DNA from: Vibrio tasmaniensis 1F-187
GTDB taxonomy: Bacteria; Pseudomonadota; Gammaproteobacteria; Enterobacterales; Vibrionaceae
DNA: 18,423 bases
Reading direction: 5' to 3'
Assembly (NCBI RefSeq): GCF_000272405.2
Contig: NZ_AJZM02000345.1
Span: 694 to 19,116, forward strand
The notes under the pieces were generated by a model. That model ran no database searches. It saw nothing but the letters and a program-made list of their open reading frames with translations, and was not told the origin of the DNA. This document shows, piece after piece, positions 1 through 9,294 of this stretch; position 1 is the first letter of the stretch; every line of letters begins with the position of its first letter. The translations under genes and the position numbers were made by a program.

Positions 1-1
1 C

Positions 2-3000
2 GCTGGTGTTGTCACGACAGGCACTGTTGATGTGATGCCAAACCAAAGTGCCGACGGGGCAACGATTACCCAGTTTACTTACGATAACAACGTGTACACG
101 TTAATTCAGGGGACAACTGGAGAGCAGGTTTTCCCTGTTGCTGAAGGTAAACTGTATATCACTCTGGAAGGTGATGTCCGTTTCGAACCTAATCGCAACC
201 TCAATCATTCAGGGGGCGATATTGTTAAGACGATTACGGTCACGTCTGAAGATAAAGATGGTGACGAAGTCACGTCGACCGTTACGCTTACTATTTCAGA
301 TGGTGCTCCGCCTGTTATTGATAACATACCACCAGTCGCTTTGGCTGAAGCAAACCTGCTTGATGGCACCTCTCCGAGCATAACGGTCACTCAAACCGGA
401 ACAATGACGTTTACATCTGGTAGTGATGATGTGAACCACTTCCGTATTGATACTGCGCAGTTCAACACAACTGGGGACCTAAAATCGGATGGTCTGGTTG
501 TTAAGCTAAAAGAAGATCCTCTAAACAGCGACAATTATATTGGCTTCGTAGAAAACGGTGGTGTCCAAACGGACATTTTCACCATCACTTTTGATAGTTT
601 GGTGCTTGGTCAATATACCTTCACATTGTTAGAAGAGTTAGATCACCTGCCTGTGCAAGGTAATAACGTTCAAATCTTCACTTTGCCAGTTATTGCGGTC
701 GACCAAGACAATACGGATTCAGTAATTAAGCCTCTTACGGTGACTATTACTGATGATGTACCCGTCATTACGGATACAACAGTCGCGAGTACGTTTGTTG
801 TTGATGAAGATGATTTAGGCTCTGTTGTGGCTCAAGCGACAGGTTCGTTTGTGACCACAGAAGGTGCAGACCAAGTAGAGGTTTACGAACTGCGTAACGT
901 AGCCACTCTAGAAACTACTCTGACATCAGGCAATGAAGCGATTTCGATCACTGAGGTCACTGGGGCTGCGAACACAACCACCTACCAAGGTGCGACCACA
1001 AGTGGGACTCCGATTTTTACTCTTGCACTGGGTAACGATGGGTCATACACATTTACCTTGCTTGGCCCTCTAAACCACGCTACTACGCCGAACAACCTAA
1101 CCATACCATTTGATGTTGTGGCGGTAGACGGTGATGGCGATGATTCCAACCAGTATCAATTACCAATTCAAGTCATTGATGATGTTCCGGTAATGGCGCC
1201 GCCGACAGGCGAAACGGTTGTCGATGAAGACGACCTTTCAGGCATAGGTTCGGATCAATCTGAAGACACCATTATCAATGGACTGTTCACCGTCGATGAA
1301 GGTGCCGATGGCGTTGTGAAGTATGAACTGGTTGATGAAGATTTAGTCTTGAGCGGTTTAACCTCCGATGGAGAAAGCTTAGAGTGGCTAGCTGTTTCAC
1401 AAAACGGCACAACATTCACCTATGTTGCTCAAACTGCAACCAGCAATGAAGCCGTGTTTGAGATTGTTTTCGATACCTCTGATAACAGTTATCAGTTTGA
1501 ATTGTTTAAACCACTGAAGCACCCTGACGGTGCAAACGAGAACGCGATAGATCTTGATTTCTCAATCGTTGCTGAAGATTTTGATCAAGACCAATCGAAT
1601 GCGATTGATCTCAAAATAACAGTCACTGATGATATTCCATTAGTGACAACACAATCGATTACTCGTGTTGAAGGTCAGGGTTATCGCGGCTCTATAGTCG
1701 ATATGTTTGCTGATTCTACAGATGTCGGTGCCGATGGCGCGGAACTGAGCAAAATTGAAGCATTTGACGGAAGTGGAATTGTTTTCCGTTCAGGGAACAG
1801 TGGGTCTTACAGTAGTGACTTCGATTTAAATAGTGGTACTCAAGAGGTACGAGTATATGAGCAGATCAATGGCGCTGTTGATCCTCGAGAGCTGGGTCGA
1901 CTGAAAATAAACTCAAATGGTGAGATTGAGTTTAGAGCCAATAATTACTTAGAGCATGTTGGTGATGAAATTAATTTCTCTATTAATGTAACAGCGAAGG
2001 ATGGCGATTCAGATACGTCATCGACACCCTTGGACATCACTATTACGGATAGGAATTCGTCGAAGATCGCGCTGACAGTGACCACCTTTGAGGATGCGGG
2101 TAGAGACTCAACAATACCATATGCTGCAGGTGATGCTCCGATTCTTGAAAATATACAAGACAACCAAAGCGGTTTACCTAATGCACCAGCTCAAGTTGCG
2201 CTTCAGGTTAACCTGAATGACAGGGATAACAGCGAGTCTATCGGTCAACTGATTATAAAAAACAGTAACCATAGAGGCACGTTCTATTACTTTGAGGGTG
2301 GTGAGTATCACAAGTTAACGCCTGAAACTAACGGTCAAATATTATTTGGACCGCCTCAAATGCAACAAAGCTATGCTTTAAACCCAAGTGAAGTAAGACA
2401 AACCATTGCAACCATCGAAAACCTTTATTTCGTTCCTGACCAAAACTATGGTTCAGATAGTAATGGCGTTGAGATCCGCTATCAATTGGAGATCGATAAT
2501 GGAGGCACTCTTGACCACAAAGTAAACTCAAGTTTCAAAATCGAGATTGAAGCGGTAGCGGATATTGCAACTTGGGATGATGGTAACAGCACTTATCAGT
2601 ATCAAGTCAATGAAGATGAAGACAACGTCACGTTGCAGCTAAACGCAGTATCACAAGATAGTAGCCAAACTGAAACGATCACTTATGAGTTGAAAGTTGT
2701 TGAAGGTGACGGAAAGTTTGAGCTTCTTGATAAAGACGGCAATGTGCTTACGCTGACGGCGGGTGGTGTATATAAAATAGCGGCAGAAGACATTAACACC
2801 ACCGTGGTTAACCCTATTGATAATTTCTCGGGTCAGATAGAGTTCGAAGCAACAGCGGTTACAGAGGAAACACTGAATCCTTATGAAGATACTGCTAACG
2901 GTGGGGCAAATGATAAAACTAAGGCTCGTTCTGTAGAGCAAAACATCATTATTGATGTCACTGCTGACGCTGACCCTGGAAAGTTCAGTGTAAATCGCAT

Positions 3001-6000
3001 TCAAATCAACGAAGACAATATTGATAATCCCGACTACCTTGGGCCTTTGGATAACAAAGATGCATTCACGCTAGACGAAGTCATCACCATGACAGGGTCG
3101 GTCGATACGGATGGCTCTGAAGAACTGTTTGTTCGTATCAGCAATATTACAGAAGGCGCAGTGCTTTACTTTGTGGGTACAACCACGGTAGTTCCTATTG
3201 TCAGTGGTACCAATTACCACGAAATAGCGTATTCCGATTTGGCTAACGTTGAGGTGGTTCCAACTAAACACAGCAATGTCGATTTCACTTTTGATGTTAC
3301 AGGTGTAGTGAAGGACACAGCAAACCTGTCAACCAACCCACAACAAGTCGATGTAGAAATACTCGGTACTAAAACGGTTAACGTTGAAGTGAAAGGAGTT
3401 GCTGACACACCTTATGGTGGGACGAATGGTACCGATTGGACCGCAATTACAGATGGTACTGCAAGCGGTGTTCAAACGACGATTCAAGAGAGTCAAAACG
3501 GCGACAGCTTTGCTCTGCTTGACTTCACGGTATTGTCGGGTGAGAGAAAGCCTGACACCGGCACTACACCATTACCGGACGATGGTTCCGAATCAATAAC
3601 GGTTATCTTATCGGGTATTCCTGATGGCGTTATAATCGAGGATGGGGACGGTACGGTTATTGATCTTAACTTTGTGGGTTACGAAACCGGACCGGGTGGT
3701 AGCCCTGATTTATCAAAACCTATCTACGAAGCTAATATTACGGAGGCGGGTACAACGTCAGGTATTCGTATTCGACCTGTCGACTCTTCGACCGAGAATA
3801 TCCATATTCAAGGCAAAGTGATCGTAACGGAAAACGACGGTCACACACTTTCTTTTGATCAAGAAATTCGAGTGTTGGTTGAGCCTATCATCGATACCTC
3901 AGCAACCTACAACAACGTCACAAACGGGAGCGAAGATACTGCTATCAACATCGATTGGCATCCTGAAGGCGTTGACTATATCGACTCTGACGAGCATTTC
4001 ACTTCAATTAAGATTTCCGGTATTCCACCGGGTGTCACACCCACCGTAAATGGTGATGTGACTGTTGTGAATGATGGTGCGGGTACGTTAACGATTACCC
4101 CTAAAGACGCGAATCAGACGCCGGAACAATTTACCCAAATTGCATTAGCGAATAACTTTATTCAAATGACTCCGCCAACTGACTCTAGCGTTGATTTCAC
4201 ATTGACGACAGAGGTAGACGTTGAGGAGCGTGATCACGAATATGTGGACTCTTCTAACCCAGGTGAGGGTATTGCGACTGCGACGGTTAAAGGTACGATC
4301 AATGTTATCGTAAGACCCGTTGTTGAGACTCATGATGGCATCGATAATCAGCTTATCGTCGACGACGTGGCTGGAACTGGTTCTTTGGGTACGGTGAGCG
4401 CCGATCCTTTGACTGGTGTACTCAAGTTTACAACCAACAGCGACAATCCGTCCGCCACGGATGAATTTGTTATTCGATATCAAGAAACCGATGCATCATC
4501 TGCTATTGAGGAAGTCGACCAACTGGTTATTCAATTAACGAATAATGACCCGAATAAGACTCCATTATCAGATGACGTATTGAATCAATTACTCGTTATT
4601 GGCGCGGCTTATGAAGGCGATGGTCGTTGGGTTGTGACGAATGAGGACTTGTTTAGTATCAGTGCTCCTAATGGTCTTGGTTTCCCTCCTATTTCTAATC
4701 TTCCAGACGTATTCAATGACATCAAGATGACTATCTTTAGTACGGTGGTTGATCGCGGTGATGGTGTTGAGGTTGAGTCATCTCCTGCCGTTATTCGGGA
4801 AGGCGAAGTGACATTGTCATTCCCAGAAGTACTTGTCGGGGGAGGTGAGGTCGCAGCAGATATTACGATGACACCAAACAGTGTTGTCGATGCCATCGAG
4901 GACACACAGCTAGATTTGGGAGCTGCGCTAGATAGTTTGATCACTTTCTCTGGAGAAGACGCTTCGGTAGACCAAGTGACCATTATCATTGATGACTCCG
5001 TGACCATTAACCCAGGAGGCACTTTCCCAATTAGTTTAGCGGGAAGCAGTGAAGTCGATTTTGTTAATGGAAAATATGTATTCGAAACAACCGTTGAACA
5101 GGGCGTTCCAACTGATTTCTCAGGGCTGTTACTTAACTTACCGGCAGACTACTCTGGTGACTTTAGATTACCACTAACCATAGTGACCAAAGATACGCTC
5201 TCTGGTGATGAGAAAACGTTAGTTACCGACGTCGTCATCAAAGTCGCGCCAGATGCAGAGACGGATCCTACGATTGAGGTGAATGTCGTCGGTTCGCTTG
5301 ATGATGCCTTTAATCCTGTTGATAACGACGGTCAGGCTGGACAAGATCAGGTGGGTTACGAAGACACCTACATTCAACTCGACTTCAATTCGACTATTTC
5401 GGATCAGGTATCAGGCGTCGAAGGGGGGCAAGAGGCGTTTACATCCATTACTTTGACGTTGGATGACCCTTCAATAGGGGCATTCTATGACAATACGGGT
5501 ACCTCACTTGGTACCTCAGTCACGTTTAATCAAGCTGAAATCGCGGCGGGGGCGCTCGATAATGTCCTCTTTAGGGCGATAGAAAACTACCCAACTGGAA
5601 ATGATATTAACCAAGTGCAGATTAATGTAAGTGGTACAGTTACAGATACCGCAACCTACAATGATTCTGCTTTTCCGGTAGGCACTGCAACCGACTCCGA
5701 TACCTTCAATACAAGTGTTCGTTTTGATGTTGTTCCGGTTGTTGATGATGTACATGTCTCTGGGCCGGGTAGTGATCCTGATGTAATCGAGATTACCGGC
5801 AACGAAGACCAGCTTATTTCCTTGTCAGGTACAGGACCTGTATCGATTGCACTGACTGACCTTGATGGATCAGAACAGTTTGTATCGATTAAGTTCACCG
5901 ATGTACCTGATGGCTTCCAGATGCGTGTAGATGCTGGTTCTGCTTACACTGTGAAAAACAACGGTGGCGGTGAGTGGAGTGTTCAATTGCCTCAAGCTTC

Positions 6001-9000
6001 TGGGCTTTCATTCGACTTAAGTGAAATTTCGATTTTACCGCCTAAAAACTTCAGTGGTACTGCTGAGTTTGGTGTTGAAGTGTTCACTCAAGAGTCGCTA
6101 CTTGGTGTACCGACTGCGGCTGCAAACTTACCAAGCTTCAAACTGCATGTGGTGCCTGTTGGTGACGATGTTGATACCAATCCTACGGACTCTGTAACAG
6201 GCAACGAAGGGCAGAATATTGATATCGAAATCAATGCGACTATTTTAGATAAAGAGTTGTCGGCCACAGGAAGCGGAACGTATACCGAAAATGCACCCGA
6301 AACCCTTCGAGTCGAAGTGGCTGGTGTTCCTCAAGATGCTTCTATCTACTACCCTGACGGAACCACTATAGGTAGCTATGATCCAGCGACGCAACTCTGG
6401 ACACTAAACGTCCCAGCTCAGTCGTTAGATAAGATCGTATTTAACTCTGGCGAACATAATAGTGATACAGGTAATGCTTTGGGTATTAATGGTCCACTGC
6501 AGATTACCGTTCGTTCTGTGGATACAGATGCTGATAACACGGAGCATTTAGGCACACCAACGAGTTTCAATGTTGATTTAGTGATTGATCCTATCAACGA
6601 TCAACCGACCTTTGTCAATGTGACTAACCTTGAAACGACAGAAGACTCTACTGGCGTGGCAATCAACAACTTTAGTATCTACGATATCGACGCAAACTTT
6701 GATAATCCAGATGCACCGTATGTACTGACGCTAAAAGTTGACCAAACACTGCCGGGTGCACAGGGCGAGTTTGTACTCCCAAGCACTCAATCCAATGGTG
6801 TGACATTTGTATTGCAGGCTGATGGCTCACTTGTCATGACAGGTAAAGAAGCTGACATCAATGCAGCGCTAACTAATGGCGAGGTTACGTTCAAACCGGA
6901 CCCGGATCAGAACTATCTCAATCTGGGTGGGTTAGTGACCATTAATGCTACGATCGATGACGGTGGTAATAACGGTTTGATTGATGCGGGTGATCCGAAT
7001 ACCGCTCAAACGAATCAAACTACCTTCACTATTAAAGTGACGGAATATAATGATGCTCCGATAGCGGCCAATGTTGATTTGGGCTCGATTCCGGAAGATG
7101 GCCAAATCGTGATTGTTGAGGGTGACTTGATTACGGCAAGCTCTGATATCGAAAATCATAACCTTACCGTAACAGATATCAGCCTTACTCAAAATCAAGG
7201 TCAAGGTCAGCTTCAGAGGTTTGAGAACATTGCTGGGGCGGATGACAATTCGATTAATGGTCCATACTGGGTGTTCACGGCAGCTGATGATTATAATGGA
7301 GACGTCAAATTCAATTACTCCATTATCGATGATGGTACAACCGACGGTTCGCCGGACTTCAAAGTGGGCAGTGCGGAAATCAGCCTTGTAGTTACAGAAG
7401 TTAACGACCAACCAGTGGCAACCGATATTGATTTGGGCACCATGCTTGAAGAAGGTCAGCTAATCATCAAAGCTGAAGACCTGATTACAGCGACGACAGA
7501 CCCTGAGGGGCATGCCATTACGGTAACTAAGGTCGAAATCGATCAAGGTCAGGGGCAAATTCAGAAGTTTGAGAACGTTGGTGGGGCGGATGACAATTCG
7601 ATTAATGGCCCATACTGGGTATTCACGGCAGCTGATGATTACAATGGCGATGTTACATTCACCTATACAGTAGAAGATAACGGTACAACCAATGGCTCAA
7701 ATGATTTCTTAACGGATACCGCGGAAATCAGCGTTGTGGTACAAGGTGTTAACGATACACCTGTTGTTAATGGTGACAATGTCACTGATTTTATTGATGA
7801 AGAATCGGGTCAGCTGCTGAGTGGCATCAATGTCAGTGATCCTGATTATGTTGATTCATTTTCTAATGACTTGATGACGGTCACTTTGACGGTGGATTAC
7901 GGAACGTTAAATGTGTCGCTGCCTGCCGTGACAACTGTGATGGTGAATGGCAACAACACAGGTTCGGTTATCTTAGTAGGTACGTTGAGCGACCTAAATG
8001 CATTGATTGACACACCGACTAGCCCTGCGGGTGTTTATCTGGATGCGAGCCTGTCTCCAACCAATAGCATTGGCTTGGAAGTCATCGCGAAAGATAGCGG
8101 AAACCCTTCTGGTATCGTCATTGAAACCACGCCAGTTATCTATGATATCGCAGTGACTCCTGTGGCGAATGCGCCGACTTTGTCGATTGATACTGCGTCT
8201 AACTACGTCAGAAATATCACCGCTAACCAGTCAGTAAGCGCTAGCGGCGTTCCTTTGGTTGGTATTATTGCTGCCTTGACAGATATTACGGAAGAGCTAA
8301 CGCTACGTATCAGTGATGTGCCTGTTGGTGCTCAAATTACGAGTGATGTGGGTTCAGTGACTGATGTCGGTGGTGGAGTTTGGATTGCCACGGCGGATGC
8401 GATTGACACTGTGAAAGTGGTTGGGCTTTCTGATACGCCGGGAAGCTACACACTCAAAGTGGAGGCGGTTTCAGAAGAGCTAGATAACAGCGATACTGCA
8501 ACATCGGCTTCGATAGATCTCAACTTGAACATTGTGTCTAACGGGGTTGATATCGATTTAGCTACAGAAACCGACGATGTTCAGTTATTGGCAGGGGCTG
8601 GCAATATCGACCTGACAGCGGGATCTGGAAATGATCGTCTGGAAGGTGGTTCGGGTGACGATACGCTCGTGGGCGGTGACGGTAACGACACACTCATTGG
8701 CGGCGGCGGTTCAGATATTCTAACCGGTGGAGATGGTATGGATTCGTTTGTATGGTTCAACATCGAAGATGGTGTCGAAGATACGATTACCGACTTTAGC
8801 CTATCTGAAGGAGACCAACTCGATCTAAGAGAAGTGTTACCTGAGCTGAAAAGTGCCTCACCAGATATAACAACACTGCTGCAACACATTGATGCGAAGG
8901 TTGACGGGGATGATATTGAACTTACGATTAACCCTGATGGCTTAGGCACTACAGAACAAGTGATTGTGGTTGAAGATCTTGCGCCTCAGCTGACGTTAAA

Positions 9001-9064
9001 TGGCACCATGCCTTCTGATATTCTGGATGCGCTAGTGCAACAAAATGTCATGACTCACGGTTAA
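2..9064 (+). CDS. Giant type I-secreted RTX/cadherin-like repeat adhesin (5' partial)
   Basis: The reading frame is open from the first bases of the window, so the true start lies upstream; the GTG at 32 and ATG at 35 are internal. At least 3,020 residues are visible, numbered here from the codon at position 2. Four consecutive modules of about 140-150 residues (roughly 98-248, 249-389, 390-541, 542-680) begin after D-D-[VI]-P junctions and carry E-G-A-D motifs, as in the T1SS-143 repeat family. Diverse Ig/cadherin-like domains follow, many opening with a short 'nED' motif (about residues 1786, 1934, 2067, 2213). Two near-duplicate units of 118 and 116 residues lie at about 2348-2581. Asp-rich turns suggest calcium binding. 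The tail holds RTX nonapeptides (GSGND, GGSGDD, GGDGND; 2871-2916) and then a VCA0849-type secretion target ending at 3020. No enzymatic domain is seen. By family it is exported by an ABC-type secretion system and acts at the cell surface in attachment or biofilm. A role in binding algal surfaces is inference from the alginate neighbours only. The gene ends at its own terminator and is convergent with the symporter. Confidence 0.9.
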   Translation, partial: AGVVTTGTVDVMPNQSADGATITQFTYDNNVYTLIQGTTGEQVFPVAEGKLYITLEGDVRFEPNRNLNHSGGDIVKTITVTSEDKDGDEVTSTVTLTISDGAPPVIDNIPPVALAEANLLDGTSPSITVTQTGTMTFTSGSDDVNHFRIDTAQFNTTGDLKSDGLVVKLKEDPLNSDNYIGFVENGGVQTDIFTITFDSLVLGQYTFTLLEELDHLPVQGNNVQIFTLPVIAVDQDNTDSVIKPLTVTITDDVPVITDTTVASTFVVDEDDLGSVVAQATGSFVTTEGADQVEVYELRNVATLETTLTSGNEAISITEVTGAANTTTYQGATTSGTPIFTLALGNDGSYTFTLLGPLNHATTPNNLTIPFDVVAVDGDGDDSNQYQLPIQVIDDVPVMAPPTGETVVDEDDLSGIGSDQSEDTIINGLFTVDEGADGVVKYELVDEDLVLSGLTSDGESLEWLAVSQNGTTFTYVAQTATSNEAVFEIVFDTSDNSYQFELFKPLKHPDGANENAIDLDFSIVAEDFDQDQSNAIDLKITVTDDIPLVTTQSITRVEGQGYRGSIVDMFADSTDVGADGAELSKIEAFDGSGIVFRSGNSGSYSSDFDLNSGTQEVRVYEQINGAVDPRELGRLKINSNGEIEFRANNYLEHVGDEINFSINVTAKDGDSDTSSTPLDITITDRNSSKIALTVTTFEDAGRDSTIPYAAGDAPILENIQDNQSGLPNAPAQVALQVNLNDRDNSESIGQLIIKNSNHRGTFYYFEGGEYHKLTPETNGQILFGPPQMQQSYALNPSEVRQTIATIENLYFVPDQNYGSDSNGVEIRYQLEIDNGGTLDHKVNSSFKIEIEAVADIATWDDGNSTYQYQVNEDEDNVTLQLNAVSQDSSQTETITYELKVVEGDGKFELLDKDGNVLTLTAGGVYKIAAEDINTTVVNPIDNFSGQIEFEATAVTEETLNPYEDTANGGANDKTKARSVEQNIIIDVTADADPGKFSVNRIQINEDNIDNPDYLGPLDNKDAFTLDEVITMTGSVDTDGSEELFVRISNITEGAVLYFVGTTTVVPIVSGTNYHEIAYSDLANVEVVPTKHSNVDFTFDVTGVVKDTANLSTNPQQVDVEILGTKTVNVEVKGVADTPYGGTNGTDWTAITDGTASGVQTTIQESQNGDSFALLDFTVLSGERKPDTGTTPLPDDGSESITVILSGIPDGVIIEDGDGTVIDLNFVGYETGPGGSPDLSKPIYEANITEAGTTSGIRIRPVDSSTENIHIQGKVIVTENDGHTLSFDQEIRVLVEPIIDTSATYNNVTNGSEDTAINIDWHPEGVDYIDSDEHFTSIKISGIPPGVTPTVNGDVTVVNDGAGTLTITPKDANQTPEQFTQIALANNFIQMTPPTDSSVDFTLTTEVDVEERDHEYVDSSNPGEGIATATVKGTINVIVRPVVETHDGIDNQLIVDDVAGTGSLGTVSADPLTGVLKFTTNSDNPSATDEFVIRYQETDASSAIEEVDQLVIQLTNNDPNKTPLSDDVLNQLLVIGAAYEGDGRWVVTNEDLFSISAPNGLGFPPISNLPDVFNDIKMTIFSTVVDRGDGVEVESSPAVIREGEVTLSFPEVLVGGGEVAADITMTPNSVVDAIEDTQLDLGAALDSLITFSGEDASVDQVTIIIDDSVTINPGGTFPISLAGSSEVDFVNGKYVFETTVEQGVPTDFSGLLLNLPADYSGDFRLPLTIVTKDTLSGDEKTLVTDVVIKVAPDAETDPTIEVNVVGSLDDAFNPVDNDGQAGQDQVGYEDTYIQLDFNSTISDQVSGVEGGQEAFTSITLTLDDPSIGAFYDNTGTSLGTSVTFNQAEIAAGALDNVLFRAIENYPTGNDINQVQINVSGTVTDTATYNDSAFPVGTATDSDTFNTSVRFDVVPVVDDVHVSGPGSDPDVIEITGNEDQLISLSGTGPVSIALTDLDGSEQFVSIKFTDVPDGFQMRVDAGSAYTVKNNGGGEWSVQLPQASGLSFDLSEISILPPKNFSGTAEFGVEVFTQESLLGVPTAAANLPSFKLHVVPVGDDVDTNPTDSVTGNEGQNIDIEINATILDKELSATGSGTYTENAPETLRVEVAGVPQDASIYYPDGTTIGSYDPATQLWTLNVPAQSLDKIVFNSGEHNSDTGNALGINGPLQITVRSVDTDADNTEHLGTPTSFNVDLVIDPINDQPTFVNVTNLETTEDSTGVAINNFSIYDIDANFDNPDAPYVLTLKVDQTLPGAQGEFVLPSTQSNGVTFVLQADGSLVMTGKEADINAALTNGEVTFKPDPDQNYLNLGGLVTINATIDDGGNNGLIDAGDPNTAQTNQTTFTIKVTEYNDAPIAANVDLGSIPEDGQIVIVEGDLITASSDIENHNLTVTDISLTQNQGQGQLQRFENIAGADDNSINGPYWVFTAADDYNGDVKFNYSIIDDGTTDGSPDFKVGSAEISLVVTEVNDQPVATDIDLGTMLEEGQLIIKAEDLITATTDPEGHAITVTKVEIDQGQGQIQKFENVGGADDNSINGPYWVFTAADDYNGDVTFTYTVEDNGTTNGSNDFLTDTAEISVVVQGVNDTPVVNGDNVTDFIDEESGQLLSGINVSDPDYVDSFSNDLMTVTLTVDYGTLNVSLPAVTTVMVNGNNTGSVILVGTLSDLNALIDTPTSPAGVYLDASLSPTNSIGLEVIAKDSGNPSGIVIETTPVIYDIAVTPVANAPTLSIDTASNYVRNITANQSVSASGVPLVGIIAALTDITEELTLRISDVPVGAQITSDVGSVTDVGGGVWIATADAIDTVKVVGLSDTPGSYTLKVEAVSEELDNSDTATSASIDLNLNIVSNGVDIDLATETDDVQLLAGAGNIDLTAGSGNDRLEGGSGDDTLVGGDGNDTLIGGGGSDILTGGDGMDSFVWFNIEDGVEDTITDFSLSEGDQLDLREVLPELKSASPDITTLLQHIDAKVDGDDIELTINPDGLGTTEQVIVVEDLAPQLTLNGTMPSDILDALVQQNVMTHG
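7043..7396 (+). repeat. Adhesin tandem repeat unit A (118 codons)
   Basis: In-frame repeat inside the adhesin, directly followed by a homologous unit at 7397-7744. The unit starts at the N-D-[AQ]-P junction and ends in a beta-strand-like stretch, as cadherin/Ig-like domains do. Relative to unit B it has a 2-codon insertion near the N-Q-G-Q-G-Q segment. The core from 7220 onward nearly matches 7568 onward at DNA level, about 7 differences in 86 bases by eye. Confidence 0.85.
7397..7744 (+). repeat. Adhesin tandem repeat unit B (116 codons)
   Basis: Second copy of the tandem domain. Its central and C-terminal DNA, starting at 7568, is almost the same as unit A, while the first third is clearly more diverged. 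The following domain, from 7748, opens with the same V-N-D-x-P junction but then departs from the repeat. Confidence 0.85.
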
Positions 9065-9115
9065 CGCTCAATTGATAAGCGCTAGTGATTAGAAGTGAAT
9101 AACTAAACCATAACG

Positions 9116-9145
9116 AAATAGGCCAGCAATGCTGGCCTATTTTTT
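9116..9145 (+). terminator. Rho-independent terminator of the adhesin gene
   Basis: A perfect 12-bp stem (AAATAGGCCAGC at 9116-9127 with its complement at 9131-9142), a 3-nt AAT loop and a T run to 9145 lie 52 bp after the adhesin stop codon. The A-rich left arm could let it also act on the minus strand. Confidence 0.9.
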
Positions 9146-9167
9146 ATTAAATCTTGCTGAATGAGTC

Positions 9168-9213
9168 CGATAAACCAATAGCCTCGATAAAACAATAGCC
9201 TCGATAAAACAAC
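9168..9213. repeat. 17-bp tandem repeat, about 2.6 copies
   Basis: The unit CGATAAAACAATAGCCT occurs at 9168-9184 (one base different), at 9185-9201, and partly from 9202 on. It lies between the two convergent terminators and has no apparent coding or regulatory role. It probably arose by replication slippage. Confidence 0.8.
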
Positions 9214-9245
9214 AAAAAGCCCATGCTGTCGGGGGAAGCATGGGC
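9214..9245 (-). terminator. Rho-independent terminator of the symporter gene
   Basis: Perfect 9-bp stem GCCCATGCT (9219-9227) with AGCATGGGC (9237-9245) and a 9-nt loop. Read on the minus strand, the stem is followed by five T (9218-9214). It lies about 50 bp past the symporter stop codon. Confidence 0.88.
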
Positions 9246-9294
9246 ATTATTTTATGTGTTATATCAGCTAAGCGAATAGTGTTTTTTCTCTATA

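Noticed and set aside
32..37. GTG/ATG at the beginning of the adhesin frame as a true start
   Set aside because: The frame is open back to the window edge, no ribosome binding site precedes it, and the sequence is already repeat-domain-like.
6932..7411. 159-codon open frame on the minus strand inside the adhesin
   Set aside because: It lies opposite strong repeat-domain coding sequence, has no family resemblance and no sensible ribosome binding site; it is an antisense shadow.
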